Origin: Curvivirga aplysinae
GTDB lineage: Bacteria > Pseudomonadota > Alphaproteobacteria > UBA8366 > Aestuariispiraceae
Assembly (NCBI RefSeq): GCF_009711445.1
Contig: NZ_SMMC01000186.1
Coordinates: 1-33,174 of the forward strand
Reading direction: 5' to 3'
DNA length: 33,174 nt
In this document: piece by piece, positions 7,549-14,882 of the stretch
How the letters are laid out: each line of letters opens with the position of its first letter
Numbering within the stretch: the first letter of the stretch is position 1
Translations under genes and position numbers: made by a program
The notes under the pieces: generated by a model
What the model saw: only the letters and a program-made list of their open reading frames with translations
Databases searched by the model: none
What the model was told of the DNA's origin: nothing

Positions 7549-7902
7549 TCAGTTATTGATCAAGTAATCCGCAGTAAGGATTTCTAATGCCTCTGGTGTT
7601 TCAGCGGCTTCAATACGTGGATCGGCAGGGAGGTCACGAAGCTTGTCACGCATCGCAATGGCAGCGGCCTTTTTAGGCGCATCATCCTCAAGCAAAGCAT
7701 CGTCTTTTGCGATGTCGTTTGCTTTGAATAGCGCTTCTCGATCAGCACGAATTTGATCTCGCTTAATGTCGCGAGCCTTCACCATATCAACGGTGATTAC
7801 GTCGCCTTCAAGCTGCCATGCTTCGCGGAAAACTTTAGTGTTTGGCTTTGGAATACTTGCATCCAGTAATTGACCTGATACTTGAATGTAGGATTTTGTC
7901 AT
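7549..7902 (-). CDS. Tail assembly chaperone-like protein
   Basis: A 117-residue product starts at ATG 7900-7902, whose A overlaps the upstream stop as ATGA and which has GGAG about 10 nt upstream. A longer frame from 7917 exists but overlaps more. The block of residues 26-105 (FREAWQLEGDVITVDM, then ARDIKRDQIRADREAL and repeated Ala/Asp/Lys helices) resembles phage tail assembly chaperone (Phage_tail_APC) proteins encoded just after fibre genes. It closes the fibre gene cluster. Likely role: folding or attachment of the fibre proteins. The family match is by eye and moderate. Confidence 0.6.
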   Translation of the reverse strand: MTKSYIQVSGQLLDASIPKPNTKVFREAWQLEGDVITVDMVKARDIKRDQIRADREALFKANDIAKDDALLEDDAPKKAAAIAMRDKLRDLPADPRIEAAETPEALEILTADYLINN

Positions 7903-8303
7903 GCTGCTAAACTCCATGCATTTCTATAATTTCGATTAGTGGGAATTTGATCCCGTTTACAGATTTTGAATTTTGGGCGATTGCCTGTGTTATCCATCCA
8001 GACATGCGGCGGGATATCTTTTTGGATCAGATACTCAACAGCCTGTTCTTCCGTCATTGCCGGGATAACTTCCTCATGTAATATGTGACCATTGGTCACT
8101 TTCCCATCCACGATCTCTAACTGCTGATATACCTCAACGGGAGGGAGAATATCTCCGGCAATAGCACAAGCCATCCAATTTGGATCTGGATGCATAACTG
8201 CTACTGGTTCATCCATGTCATGCTCAAACACCACCGCATATTGTGACTGATAGGGTTCAAGGTGAGACTTAGCCCATAACAAGCGTTCAAAGAGACTTGT
8301 CAT
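7899..8303 (-). CDS. Hypothetical protein of tail-fibre cluster
   Basis: This soluble 134-residue protein lies between the third fibre paralogue and the chaperone-like gene, with ATGA overlaps at both ends, so the three are translationally coupled. It has no recognised domain. Visible features are an acidic central stretch (MDEPVAVMHPDPNWMACAIAG) and a C-terminal basic patch (KFKICKRDQIPTNRNYR). Proteins of this kind often accompany fibre genes in alphaproteobacterial phages, so a fibre-associated or assembly role is likely. Function is not known. Confidence 0.65.
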   Translation of the reverse strand: MTSLFERLLWAKSHLEPYQSQYAVVFEHDMDEPVAVMHPDPNWMACAIAGDILPPVEVYQQLEIVDGKVTNGHILHEEVIPAMTEEQAVEYLIQKDIPPHVWMDNTGNRPKFKICKRDQIPTNRNYRNAWSLAA

Positions 8304-8662
8304 GCTAAGTCTCCCATCACAATTGAATTAAGCTGCTCAAAATCTCGTAAAACCCCAGATAGAGCCACCGACACAGTTCTATAGCTACTGACTGTACTGG
8401 TTTTTGTGGAGGATACATTTGCATCGGTTGAATCCGATCCGATATCAGAACGGTGCCCGTTTGCAATAGTAGTAAAATTAGCCGCAGCCATTGGCGATGT
8501 AAGGTTGTAACTGTATGTACCCGTTCCATTATCCACGACGCTTGAGATATTAAGGCTGCCTCGCAGAGCAATCGTACCTGTACCGTTAAGATTAGCCCAA
8601 GCCTTTACACGTTCTGGCTCAATCGCACGACCATTTACGTTCGTTGTTATTAAATCACTCAT
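8300..8662 (-). CDS. Fibre-domain paralogue 3
   Basis: This 120-residue protein is the third of three adjacent paralogues. The shared core starts with KAWANLNGTGTIALRGSLN and continues through ISSVVDNGTG, a common phage fibre domain built of beta strands (AWxNFxGTG...SxNISSxxDxGTGxYxxNxT). A short variable N-terminus (MSDLITTNVNGRAIEPERV) precedes it, and the last 50 residues differ from the other copies. It overlaps the previous paralogue by ATGA. It probably forms a small receptor-binding or fibre-decorating subunit. Confidence 0.75.
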   Translation of the reverse strand: MSDLITTNVNGRAIEPERVKAWANLNGTGTIALRGSLNISSVVDNGTGTYSYNLTSPMAAANFTTIANGHRSDIGSDSTDANVSSTKTSTVSSYRTVSVALSGVLRDFEQLNSIVMGDLA

Positions 8663-9042
8663 TGCGCTAAATCTCCAAGAAATAGAAGCTGGTCGGTGGG
8701 AGTATCAGAAATGACATTTGTGTCACTTTCTCTGCGAGTAAATCTTAAACTTGTAGTTAGCTTAGATAGGTTAGTCCCCGAAGCGATGGCACCGTTACTA
8801 TTCGATAAACCTGTGTAATTAAAAATGTACTCATCGGCAGCAAAAGCATTTGTGAAATTAGTCGTGTAATCACCTGTGCCATTATCGACCAAGCTGGAAA
8901 TATTCAGGCTATTAAGTAGAGCGATAGTGCCTGTGCCATTGAGATTAGCCCAAGCCTTGGCAGAACCATCAATCACATAATCCGCACCGACACCCTTTGA
9001 CCCGTCTCGCTTGGAGATTTTATCTACTTTGATTTCACTCAT
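8659..9042 (-). CDS. Fibre-domain paralogue 2
   Basis: This 127-residue middle copy of the trio has N-terminal MSEIKVDKISKRDGSKG, resembling the short trimer-entry segments seen in other phage fibres, then AKAWANLNGTGTIALLNSLN and SSLVDNGTGDYTTNFTNAF. The core is nearly identical in the first 40 positions to paralogue 3, while the C-terminal half diverges. Start and stop both sit in ATGA overlaps with the neighbours. Role: fibre or receptor-binding subunit, inferred from the domain. Confidence 0.75.
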   Translation of the reverse strand: MSEIKVDKISKRDGSKGVGADYVIDGSAKAWANLNGTGTIALLNSLNISSLVDNGTGDYTTNFTNAFAADEYIFNYTGLSNSNGAIASGTNLSKLTTSLRFTRRESDTNVISDTPTDQLLFLGDLAQ

Positions 9043-9428
9043 GCTAGTCCCCCATAGATAGAGATTCCGATCAACCCGACATCAGTCTGCGACCCTCCAT
9101 GGTTCCATACTGCTACCGGAAAAGAACTTGCGGTATGCGCGGATTGAGAACTGCTACGCGAAAGAAAGGTGGCTACATTAGACTCTCCCGCCGCAGCACC
9201 CGCATAACCAGAAACCCCATAGCTTGCAGAGTCGAAAGAGTTTGTAAGGTTGAGAACACCTAGCCCTGTTCCGCTATCCACGAACGAGGAAATATTCAAA
9301 CTCCCATTAACAACGGCAGTCCCTGTAATATCGAAATTAGCCCAAGCCTTAGCCGCACTCTGCTTCGTCAAATCGACAGGTGAGCCATCGGGTTTTTCGA
9401 TTGTGTCTGTTATTACTTTTGCTGTCAT
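9039..9428 (-). CDS. Fibre-domain paralogue 1
   Basis: This 129-residue first copy of the trio lies directly after the head-binding fibre gene (ATGA overlap). N-terminal MTAKVITDTIEKPDGSPV is followed by AKAWANFDITGTAVVNGSLN, SSFVDSGTG and NLTNSF. It is the most divergent of the three. Ser- and Gly-rich C-terminal strands fit a beta-structured tip. It is probably a virion fibre component working with the 254-residue fibre upstream. Confidence 0.75.
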   Translation of the reverse strand: MTAKVITDTIEKPDGSPVDLTKQSAAKAWANFDITGTAVVNGSLNISSFVDSGTGLGVLNLTNSFDSASYGVSGYAGAAAGESNVATFLSRSSSQSAHTASSFPVAVWNHGGSQTDVGLIGISIYGGLA

Positions 9429-10189
9429 CCGACCACACTCACACTTGATCCCTCAGGAACGGTTAAAACATTTTCGACTTTCAAAGTGTTAAAGACCCCT
9501 ACATGCTGAGGTTTGTAGACATCTACCTCGGCGCCTATTGCTTGAATAACAACAGGATCACCATTAAAGGTTTCTGAAATCTGAATTGTGGAAGTGGTGG
9601 CATTGATTACATAATAATCTTTGGCTGTTATACCTGTTGGCAAGGTTGTCGCTTTCACCCTTAAAACATCACCGTTGTTGTATTTGTTGTTTGTTCCAAT
9701 GCCTAAAGTATTGTCGATATCATCAACAGTGATATCCTCAACCAAATCCTTCAAAACAGTGTGGTTGCCCTGTAAACTTCCACCACTTACAAGCAACTTA
9801 GATTCTTCGGTTAAATATGATTCACTGCCAAAGCTGATATTGGGGTCTAACTTCGCTTGAGTAATAGCCCCATCTTTAATGTTTTCAGTATCGATATCTG
9901 TTAGTAGGTCTGAGCTTTCATTACTGTAAGGATCAGTTGACCATACATCTAAGTCTTCAGCAGTCTTAAGAATAACTTTATAGTCACCACTCTCTAGCCA
10001 GATAGAGCCGAAAAGCCCATTGGCATCAGCGATAACCGGATGAGTGTTGGCAATTTTTAAGTCTTTCTCTGTGAAGGTGTTTTTTGGTGTGCTGGTCCCT
10101 GTTTTGTAGAAATATAATTTAGCACCAGCAATGGGCGCACCCGTAGCGTCTAGCGCCCTAAAATAAGGCGCATCAAACCGTAATGGCAT
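9425..10189 (-). CDS. Tail fibre with head-binding N-terminus
   Basis: This 254-residue protein begins MPLRFDAPYFRALDATGAPI and continues AGAKLYFYKTGTSTP, the conserved N-terminal module of many podovirus fibres that docks the fibre on the tail hub (related in place to the P22 tailspike head-binding domain). Residues 95-170 look like a short coiled or linking region, and the C-terminus is strand-rich with no enzyme motif. An AGGAG lies 7 nt before the ATG. It follows the gp16-like gene, where P22 carries its tailspike. No depolymerase domain is visible, and three fibre-domain genes follow, which suggests a split fibre. Confidence 0.8.
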   Translation of the reverse strand: MPLRFDAPYFRALDATGAPIAGAKLYFYKTGTSTPKNTFTEKDLKIANTHPVIADANGLFGSIWLESGDYKVILKTAEDLDVWSTDPYSNESSDLLTDIDTENIKDGAITQAKLDPNISFGSESYLTEESKLLVSGGSLQGNHTVLKDLVEDITVDDIDNTLGIGTNNKYNNGDVLRVKATTLPTGITAKDYYVINATTSTIQISETFNGDPVVIQAIGAEVDVYKPQHVGVFNTLKVENVLTVPEGSSVSVVG

Positions 10190-10192
10190 AGT

Positions 10193-12358
10193 TTACTCCT
10201 GTTCTTGTGAGGATTGATAAGCGCCCATTGTTGAAGCATCCAGTAGTGGGATATTTTTAAGGCGCTCTATAACTTTTTCTGGGGAGATGGCTTCACGAGC
10301 CGCATATTCCCCTTGCTTCATTCGATAATGTCCGGCGGCGCGATCAAGACCGTCACCAACTAAAGGAGCAAATCTAAGGACAGAACTTGTTAACAAACCA
10401 CTTTCACGCAAAAACCGGATCATAAAGTTTGCTGAGTTAGAATTATTCAATGCTGTCTTTGGTGGAATTGTCTTATTAACAGTCATAGCAAAGCGGTGGA
10501 TATGTTGACGCTCTTGCTTGGAAAATAATTCCTGAAAAAGTGAAGAGCCTTCTTTACTATCTTTGAATAGGTTAAAAGCATTCCTTCGAATAGCTGCAGC
10601 ATTGGTTTCTGTGTGACGCGGATTAAAGGCTTTGAGTAGAAAGGCATCTTTCATCAGCTTGATTTGATCTGAATCTTCACCAAATACAGATTTGAACCTT
10701 TTCACCATACCTACCTGTTCAGCGCGACTTGTAAGCGTTCCCGTCCCTAATAACATATTCACAACTTGCTCTGGTGTCGCGTTGTTTTCATTCAGGATTT
10801 GGACAGCTAAACGGCCTGTCTTGTCATTGCCAATTCGTTGAAATAGCCGCCCATATTCCGCCCGTAATTCACGAGCAAACTTCAACTGTTTAATTGCTTC
10901 AAGATCACCTGAAAAAAGCCCTTTCTCAACAGCTTCATCTACCCAATCATCCAGAACGGATTTCATCCGAGATAAGGCCGCTTTTTCTGTTTGCGTGGTA
11001 TTGCCACCCATGGAGCTATTGATACTACGACGGAAGAACTCAAGCTCTCGTAAATTTTTAGTTTGGACAGTATCCAAGCCACCAACAACCGAGGCCTTAT
11101 TTCCACCACCCACAACACCCTGAACTGAACTTGATTTAAACTTTGCAGCTCTTTTCAGCACACCTTGCAAAACATTAGCTTCATCAAGGTCAATCGCCAT
11201 ATCTTCGACAACACTGTTAAGACGCTTATGAAGCTCGTCCGTATCTCTTAAAGAAACTTCAACGGCCTGATCGTCAACGGCGTCATATGCTTTACCAACT
11301 TGGGCCTTTACAGACTGTTCAGCTTCTATAAAATTCTTCTGTAATTGCTCACCTATACCTCGGCTTCCATCCGCAGGGCTTCCCGCACCTATCTGATCAC
11401 GAATACCTTGAGCCGCATCATCAATGGCAGCGTCCTGTCTTTGGCTGAACTCTTCCATGACATTTTGCGCCCCCTCTCCACGGTGGCCTTGACGCAAAGC
11501 TTCTTCTTTCTGCAATTGGGCAATACGTCCCTGACCTTCCGGCATGGCCTGACCGCGAGTTAACGGGATTTGGTCAATAGGGTCATCCGCCATACTTTCA
11601 ACAACAGTTTCGCCACCTTCTAGGGCTGTGGATTTTGCAACCTCACTGCCCGGCAAACTCTCACGAGCCACATTAAAGGCTTTCTTTCCTGCCTTAATCA
11701 TCGGAGGTAACAGCGCCTCAGTCGTTGCACCAATAAGCCCATCCTCACCAACCTTCCCAAGGTCCATTTCTTCTTTAATGCCCGTCCCTGTCAGTATGGC
11801 TTGTTGTCCAGCAGATACCGCAGCATCACCGCCGCCAGCAACCATCATTCTTGTAAGCGCATTTGCACCCTTGAATAGCTTGGGCAGCTTGGTTGCTGGG
11901 ATGAGGAATTGTCCTGCCTGAGAAACGATATCCCCAACATCACGACCAGAAAACCCCGGCTTATTGACATAGGCACTTGTTGAATTTCCGTTTTCATCCG
12001 TCCATGTCAAAATAGGATTGTCGTACTTATCTACTGATAGTTCAGGATCGCCAAAATTCCACCAGCCATCAGAATAAATCTTGGCTTTCTCCATTGGGTC
12101 GGTAGTAAGTTCAACGCGCGGATCCGGAAATAGATTTGTTAATCCTGCATCAGAAGCAATACCTAAATCAGTGTCGCCAAGCTCAGGCATATCAGGGAAC
12201 TCAATGCCACCATCATCCTCTGCTGTTTTTGTAGTTCCTTTGATGAATGCAGAGCCTAGACGTGCATTATCACGCATAACAGCTCCATCAGGCAAAGCAG
12301 GTAAATCGCCATTACCTTTAATCTTCGCCCCATTTGGAAGTGGCGGTAAATTATCCAT
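10193..12358 (-). CDS. P22 gp16-like DNA injection protein
   Basis: This 721-residue virion protein begins with two proline-rich repeats (LPPLPNGAK, LPALPDGAV), then hydrophobic helices around residues 145-215 (VSQAGQFLIPATKLPKLFKG) and long charged helices to the end. Order in the gene cluster (after gp7- and gp20-like genes, before the fibre) and architecture point to the P22 gp16 class, ejected into the cell to move DNA through the envelope. It is longer than P22 gp16 (about 609). A GGAG precedes the ATG. A minus-strand terminator hairpin lies immediately upstream, so expression needs either antitermination or a local promoter. Direct similarity to gp16 is weak by eye; the call relies on position and helical content. 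Confidence 0.65.
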   Translation of the reverse strand: MDNLPPLPNGAKIKGNGDLPALPDGAVMRDNARLGSAFIKGTTKTAEDDGGIEFPDMPELGDTDLGIASDAGLTNLFPDPRVELTTDPMEKAKIYSDGWWNFGDPELSVDKYDNPILTWTDENGNSTSAYVNKPGFSGRDVGDIVSQAGQFLIPATKLPKLFKGANALTRMMVAGGGDAAVSAGQQAILTGTGIKEEMDLGKVGEDGLIGATTEALLPPMIKAGKKAFNVARESLPGSEVAKSTALEGGETVVESMADDPIDQIPLTRGQAMPEGQGRIAQLQKEEALRQGHRGEGAQNVMEEFSQRQDAAIDDAAQGIRDQIGAGSPADGSRGIGEQLQKNFIEAEQSVKAQVGKAYDAVDDQAVEVSLRDTDELHKRLNSVVEDMAIDLDEANVLQGVLKRAAKFKSSSVQGVVGGGNKASVVGGLDTVQTKNLRELEFFRRSINSSMGGNTTQTEKAALSRMKSVLDDWVDEAVEKGLFSGDLEAIKQLKFARELRAEYGRLFQRIGNDKTGRLAVQILNENNATPEQVVNMLLGTGTLTSRAEQVGMVKRFKSVFGEDSDQIKLMKDAFLLKAFNPRHTETNAAAIRRNAFNLFKDSKEGSSLFQELFSKQERQHIHRFAMTVNKTIPPKTALNNSNSANFMIRFLRESGLLTSSVLRFAPLVGDGLDRAAGHYRMKQGEYAAREAISPEKVIERLKNIPLLDASTMGAYQSSQEQE

Positions 12359-12370
12359 CTATCTCTCCAA

Positions 12371-12395
12371 CAAAAAAGGAGGCCGAAGCCTCCTT
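12371..12395 (-). terminator. UUCG-loop terminator upstream of gp16-like gene
   Basis: On the minus strand, AAGGAGGC-TTCG-GCCTCCTT (12395 to 12376) is an 8-bp perfect stem with a C(UUCG)G tetraloop, followed by a T6 tail. It sits 12 bp upstream of the gp16-like start, so it separates the antirepressor operon from gp16. Confidence 0.85.
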
Positions 12396-12501
12396 GTTAA
12401 TTCATAGCAGCATCATAGTCTGCAACACTTAGTATATATATCGGTCTCACATTGACCTTAGCCACATTACTTTGAACCGTTTAGTAATAACTTAATCGGA
12501 C

Positions 12502-12753
12502 CTATCGCAAACCTATGTAGAATGCAAAACAAGCGCACAACAAACATACAACTCGCTGAAACAGAATCCACTTCTCTATTTGCTCAGGGCTTTTATCTTC
12601 GTAAAACCCCCTATAAATAAAGTTCGTTCGCAAGCAAACGCGATGCCAAGCCCAAGCAAATTTATTCAAGGTTAGCAGTAAGAAAAATGCCCCCGCAAAG
12701 AAGGGTATAAATAAAATGAGAATTAAGAATGGCATTAATACATATTCTAACAT
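12502..12753 (-). CDS. Small membrane protein of the immI-like island
   Basis: The frame is open from a TTG at 12798, but the ATG at 12751-12753 has AAAGG at proper spacing and gives an 83-residue protein, so it is preferred. Residues 2-28 are strongly hydrophobic (YVLMPFLILILFIPFFAGAF) and residues 62-82 form a second span with cysteines (VVCLLCACFAF). The loop holds charged residues. It is the last gene of the antirepressor operon. Function is unknown; superinfection exclusion would be in character for such a gene. Confidence 0.55.
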   Translation of the reverse strand: MLEYVLMPFLILILFIPFFAGAFFLLLTLNKFAWAWHRVCLRTNFIYRGFYEDKSPEQIEKWILFQRVVCLLCACFAFYIGLR

Positions 12754-12788
12754 AACGCCTTTAATTCTATATATTTTCTGCAACAAAG

Positions 12789-12809
12789 AAAGGGGCAATT
12801 AAGCCCCTT
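12789..12809. terminator. Bidirectional hairpin between small genes
   Basis: AAAGGGGC and GCCCCTT form a near-perfect stem around AATTAA. The hairpin covers the stop codon of the 56-residue gene. On the minus strand it runs into TCTTTG, a weak U-tract. It may partly end transcription before the membrane protein gene. Confidence 0.5.
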
Positions 12810-12969
12810 CTATTTGCAACTCTCTCATTAAGTTTTTCAAACTATCCTTATTTCCCCTAACAAACTCAGCGTTCACCATATCGAATATCTCCACAGTTCT
12901 CGGCCCATGCTCGGACGGGTCCCTGCGAAGCCAAGCTTGATACTCGGCTTCTCTGGATTTGGTGAACAT
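12799..12969 (-). CDS. Small helical protein, 56 aa
   Basis: This short frame starts at ATG 12967-12969 and ends at TAA 12799-12801. The product begins MFTKSREAEYQAWLRR and ends MRELQIEGA. It is charged and helical throughout, with no membrane segment. It starts two bases after the stop of the preceding 76-residue gene, so it is probably co-transcribed and coupled in the antirepressor operon. No domain is recognised. Small charged proteins in this position often bind a host or phage regulator, but that is a guess. Confidence 0.6.
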   Translation of the reverse strand: MFTKSREAEYQAWLRRDPSEHGPRTVEIFDMVNAEFVRGNKDSLKNLMRELQIEGA

Positions 12970-12971
12970 AC

Positions 12972-13202
12972 CTAAGCCGTTTCTATCTCGAGTATTTTAA
13001 ATATACCGTGAATACGTTTACGGGCTTTGGGCTTTATCGTTACCTTTCTGCCTTCCATCCTATTACGTATCTTATCAATACATTCTAGAAACAGCATTTG
13101 CTCTCTCGGCTTTAGTTGTTCCACAAACTCTGACACCTTCTGCTTTTCACTCGGTGTTAGAAGCTTTACCTTTTCAGCAAAGGCATGCTCATGTGGAGTC
13201 AT
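12972..13202 (-). CDS. Hypothetical protein downstream of antirepressor
   Basis: This 76-residue, strongly basic helical protein starts 3 bp after the Rha/KilAC gene stop. It begins MTPHEHAFAEKVKLLTPSEKQ and ends with a Lys/Arg-rich segment (GRKVTIKPKARKRIHG). The basic end could bind nucleic acid. It belongs to the same operon as the Arc-like and antirepressor genes. No family is recognised. Confidence 0.65.
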   Translation of the reverse strand: MTPHEHAFAEKVKLLTPSEKQKVSEFVEQLKPREQMLFLECIDKIRNRMEGRKVTIKPKARKRIHGIFKILEIETA

Positions 13203-13205
13203 GGG

Positions 13206-13952
13206 TTACGCAGCAGAATCAAGCTTTACGTGATCCGGCACTCGCTTCGCGAGCCATTCTAACCCTTTTGGCGTAATAAAAACCCGAGGTCGTGCCTTTC
13301 CATCAATAATGTCACTCTTTACCTCGAAGTAACCTTTTTGAATATAGTATATGCGGGCTACCAAGTTACCACCTTGATAAAAAAGAATTTCTTGCTTTAG
13401 CCACTGAATGAACTTATTTGGCTTGCAATTTAATGCACGACCACCCTGCTGCAAACCGTACAAACCTTCAGCATTTGCAAAACTTTCGTAAAAGTAAACC
13501 TTGTCACGGTCTTCGGCTACTTTTGCTTCTAACTCAATAACTTTCTCTGTTTGATCTGCTGCCAATCTTAGGGCGTCAGCTAAATTATCAGGAATTTCAT
13601 AACCGCCGGTTCGAAGCTTATTTTCTATCTGATTGAATTGAGCGATGTAAGCTTCCTTAAACTTAGCAGCTTCTTTTCCTGTAAAGCCCATAACTAAGAA
13701 AATGAAACCGTCTTTGGTCATTTCATACATACGGTATGTCTGGCCATTTTGTTCATCTACATAAGGGGCCTGCTGAAAATTCAGCAGCCTAAATTCCTCA
13801 CTACAGTCTAGCTTATCTATGGATTGCAGAACATTACGATGTTCTTTTTTAAAGTAAGCCGCCACATCACGAGAATTAGCTTTTACAACGCCATTTTTCT
13901 CATAAACACGTGGCTCAGGTTGACTTTTTGGTAAATTATTACTAGATTCCAT
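13206..13952 (-). CDS. Rha/KilAC-type phage antirepressor
   Basis: This 248-residue protein has two recognised modules. Residues about 15-115 are the Rha (pRha) domain, with the typical SRDVAAYFKKEHRNVLQSID and the later YRMYEMTKDGFIFLVMGFTG. Residues about 135-245 form a KilAC/ANT antirepressor domain (ALRLAADQ linker helix, FYESFANAEGLYG, RALNCKPNKFIQWL, then PRVFITPKGLEWLA). Proteins of this build inactivate phage repressors by direct binding, like P22 Ant. It follows a 54-residue ribbon-helix-helix gene in the same transcript, exactly as Ant follows Arc in P22. A hairpin between the two genes may tune its translation. Its likely target is the main repressor at 32544. Confidence 0.85.
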   Translation of the reverse strand: MESSNNLPKSQPEPRVYEKNGVVKANSRDVAAYFKKEHRNVLQSIDKLDCSEEFRLLNFQQAPYVDEQNGQTYRMYEMTKDGFIFLVMGFTGKEAAKFKEAYIAQFNQIENKLRTGGYEIPDNLADALRLAADQTEKVIELEAKVAEDRDKVYFYESFANAEGLYGLQQGGRALNCKPNKFIQWLKQEILFYQGGNLVARIYYIQKGYFEVKSDIIDGKARPRVFITPKGLEWLAKRVPDHVKLDSAA

Positions 13953-13990
13953 ATCAGAAATCCTTTCTATGACTTAGAAATTTCTACACA

Positions 13991-14019
13991 AACCCTCGGA
14001 AGTACCAGTTCCGGGGGTT
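13991..14019. promoter_or_regulatory. Hairpin between Arc-like gene and antirepressor gene
   Basis: Arms 13991-14001 and 14009-14019 pair over 11 positions with one mismatch around a 7-nt loop. On the minus strand no U-tract follows, so it may act as an mRNA stability or attenuation element ahead of the antirepressor. On the plus strand it is followed by TTTATTTATTTG and could terminate. Confidence 0.5.
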
Positions 14020-14183
14020 TATTTATTTGAGGCTTGTGCCTCCAAGGCATGTAAGCCTTTTTCTATTACTCGACGGAATGTTTCGGATTCAGTCGGCAAT
14101 TTCAGTACATATCGCAAATCATCAATTCGCTGGACAGTTTCTGGCGTTAGCGATAATACTTTACGTTCTGTTAACACTTTCAT
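14019..14183 (-). CDS. Ribbon-helix-helix repressor, Arc-like
   Basis: This 54-residue protein (starts MKVLTERKVLSLTPETVQRI) has a ribbon strand at residues 5-13 (TERKVLSLT) and two helices at about 14-27 and 32-46 (SETFRRVIEKGLHAL), the layout of Arc, Mnt and related RHH repressors. AAGGAG lies 6 nt before the ATG. It is the first gene of the operon that continues into the antirepressor. Its promoter is TTGACA-N17-TATAGT with palindromes inside the spacer, so autorepression and repression of the antirepressor are likely, as for P22 Arc. The RHH fold is clear by pattern. Confidence 0.82.
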   Translation of the reverse strand: MKVLTERKVLSLTPETVQRIDDLRYVLKLPTESETFRRVIEKGLHALEAQASNK

Positions 14184-14216
14184 ATCTACTCCTTTAATAT
14201 ATGATTAAGTGTTGTA

Positions 14217-14245
14217 ACTATAGTATGCATACTTAAGTATGTCAA
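14217..14245 (-). promoter_or_regulatory. Promoter with embedded operators (P-ant-like)
   Basis: Minus-strand TTGACA (14245-14240), a 17-bp spacer and TATAGT (14222-14217) make a near-consensus sigma-70 promoter for the Arc-like/antirepressor operon. The spacer holds two overlapping perfect palindromes: AGTATGCATACT (14222-14233) and CATACTTAAGTATG (14228-14241). These give three alternating AGTATG half-sites, suited to RHH dimers. The divergent RHH gene begins at 14256, so both genes can be controlled here. Confidence 0.8.
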
Positions 14246-14255
14246 TAGGTGTTTC

Positions 14256-14645
14256 ATGGCTTTAGGTAAAGATACCCATCGCAAGGTTGTAAATTTGTCG
14301 AGCGATCTCTTGTCTCGAATAAATATTTATCAAGAAAAGAATAATATAGCTTCAGAAGGTGAAGCTTTCAGACAGCTAATCGAGCTGGGTTTGAATACTC
14401 AAGAGAGTAACGAGGACATATCCATGAGATGCCGCATAGCAAAAGATGAAGGTAAATCCTTTGGTTGGATAATCGCCAATATTCTCGACAATTTACCACA
14501 AGTTGTCGGATATGAAGTAACCTCCAAAGGTCTGACTGTTACTTTTTCAAACGCCGATGTTCTAGTAGGAAAAAAAGACTCTGACAAATGGCATCTTCAC
14601 CTAGAAAGTGGCGGTGTTATGGAGATTTATTACATCCCATTTTAA
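14256..14645 (+). CDS. Divergent ribbon-helix-helix regulator, Mnt-like position
   Basis: This 129-residue protein has an RHH-type N-terminus at residues 8-50: strand RKVVNLSSD, helix LLSRINIYQEKNN and helix SEGEAFRQLIELGLN. A further 80-residue domain of mixed strands (for example YEVTSKGLTVTFSNADVLV) follows and is not recognised; it could be an effector or oligomerisation domain. It is transcribed away from the Arc-like gene over a shared 72-bp control region. In P22 immI, Mnt is the RHH protein that faces Arc and shuts off the antirepressor in the lysogen. The same job is proposed here from layout, not from close similarity. Confidence 0.75.
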   Translation: MALGKDTHRKVVNLSSDLLSRINIYQEKNNIASEGEAFRQLIELGLNTQESNEDISMRCRIAKDEGKSFGWIIANILDNLPQVVGYEVTSKGLTVTFSNADVLVGKKDSDKWHLHLESGGVMEIYYIPF

Positions 14646-14771
14646 GATAGCTCAATTTTGAGCTGACCACTCGCTCTATAGCTCCATCCATTAATCCACT
14701 GCTTCCAACGAATAATTCTATTTTCAAACAACACACTGATACTATCTGATCAATTCAGCAGTTCCAGCTTA

Positions 14772-14802
14772 TAAAGGTTATATAAGCGTTATATAACCTT
14801 TA
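14772..14802. repeat. 14-bp-stem palindrome with ATAA-GCG-TTAT core
   Basis: Arms 14772-14785 and 14789-14802 are perfect complements around GCG. The inner core TTATATAA-GCG-TTATATAA is related to the cores of the next two palindromes. Confidence 0.85.
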
Positions 14803-14816
14803 GGCTAAACCTTCTC

Positions 14817-14840
14817 CGTTGAATAAGCGCTTATTCAACG
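14817..14840. repeat. Perfect 24-bp palindrome
   Basis: Two 12-base halves (CGTTGAATAAGC and its complement) meet without a spacer. The centre is GAATAAGCGCTTATTC, again with ATAA-GC-TTAT. It is 14 bp from the previous palindrome. Confidence 0.9.
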
Positions 14841-14882
14841 AAATAAAAATACACTTCTTTATAGCTACGTTAACCCCAAATC

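Noticed and set aside
8317-8571. 84-codon minus-strand frame inside fibre paralogue 3
   Set aside because: Overlaps a gene supported by paralogy and ATGA coupling; composition is typical of an off-frame translation.
12081-12407. 108-codon plus-strand reading frame at the gp16 start
   Set aside because: Antisense shadow rich in Ser/Pro, reading through the terminator hairpin; no sign of real coding.
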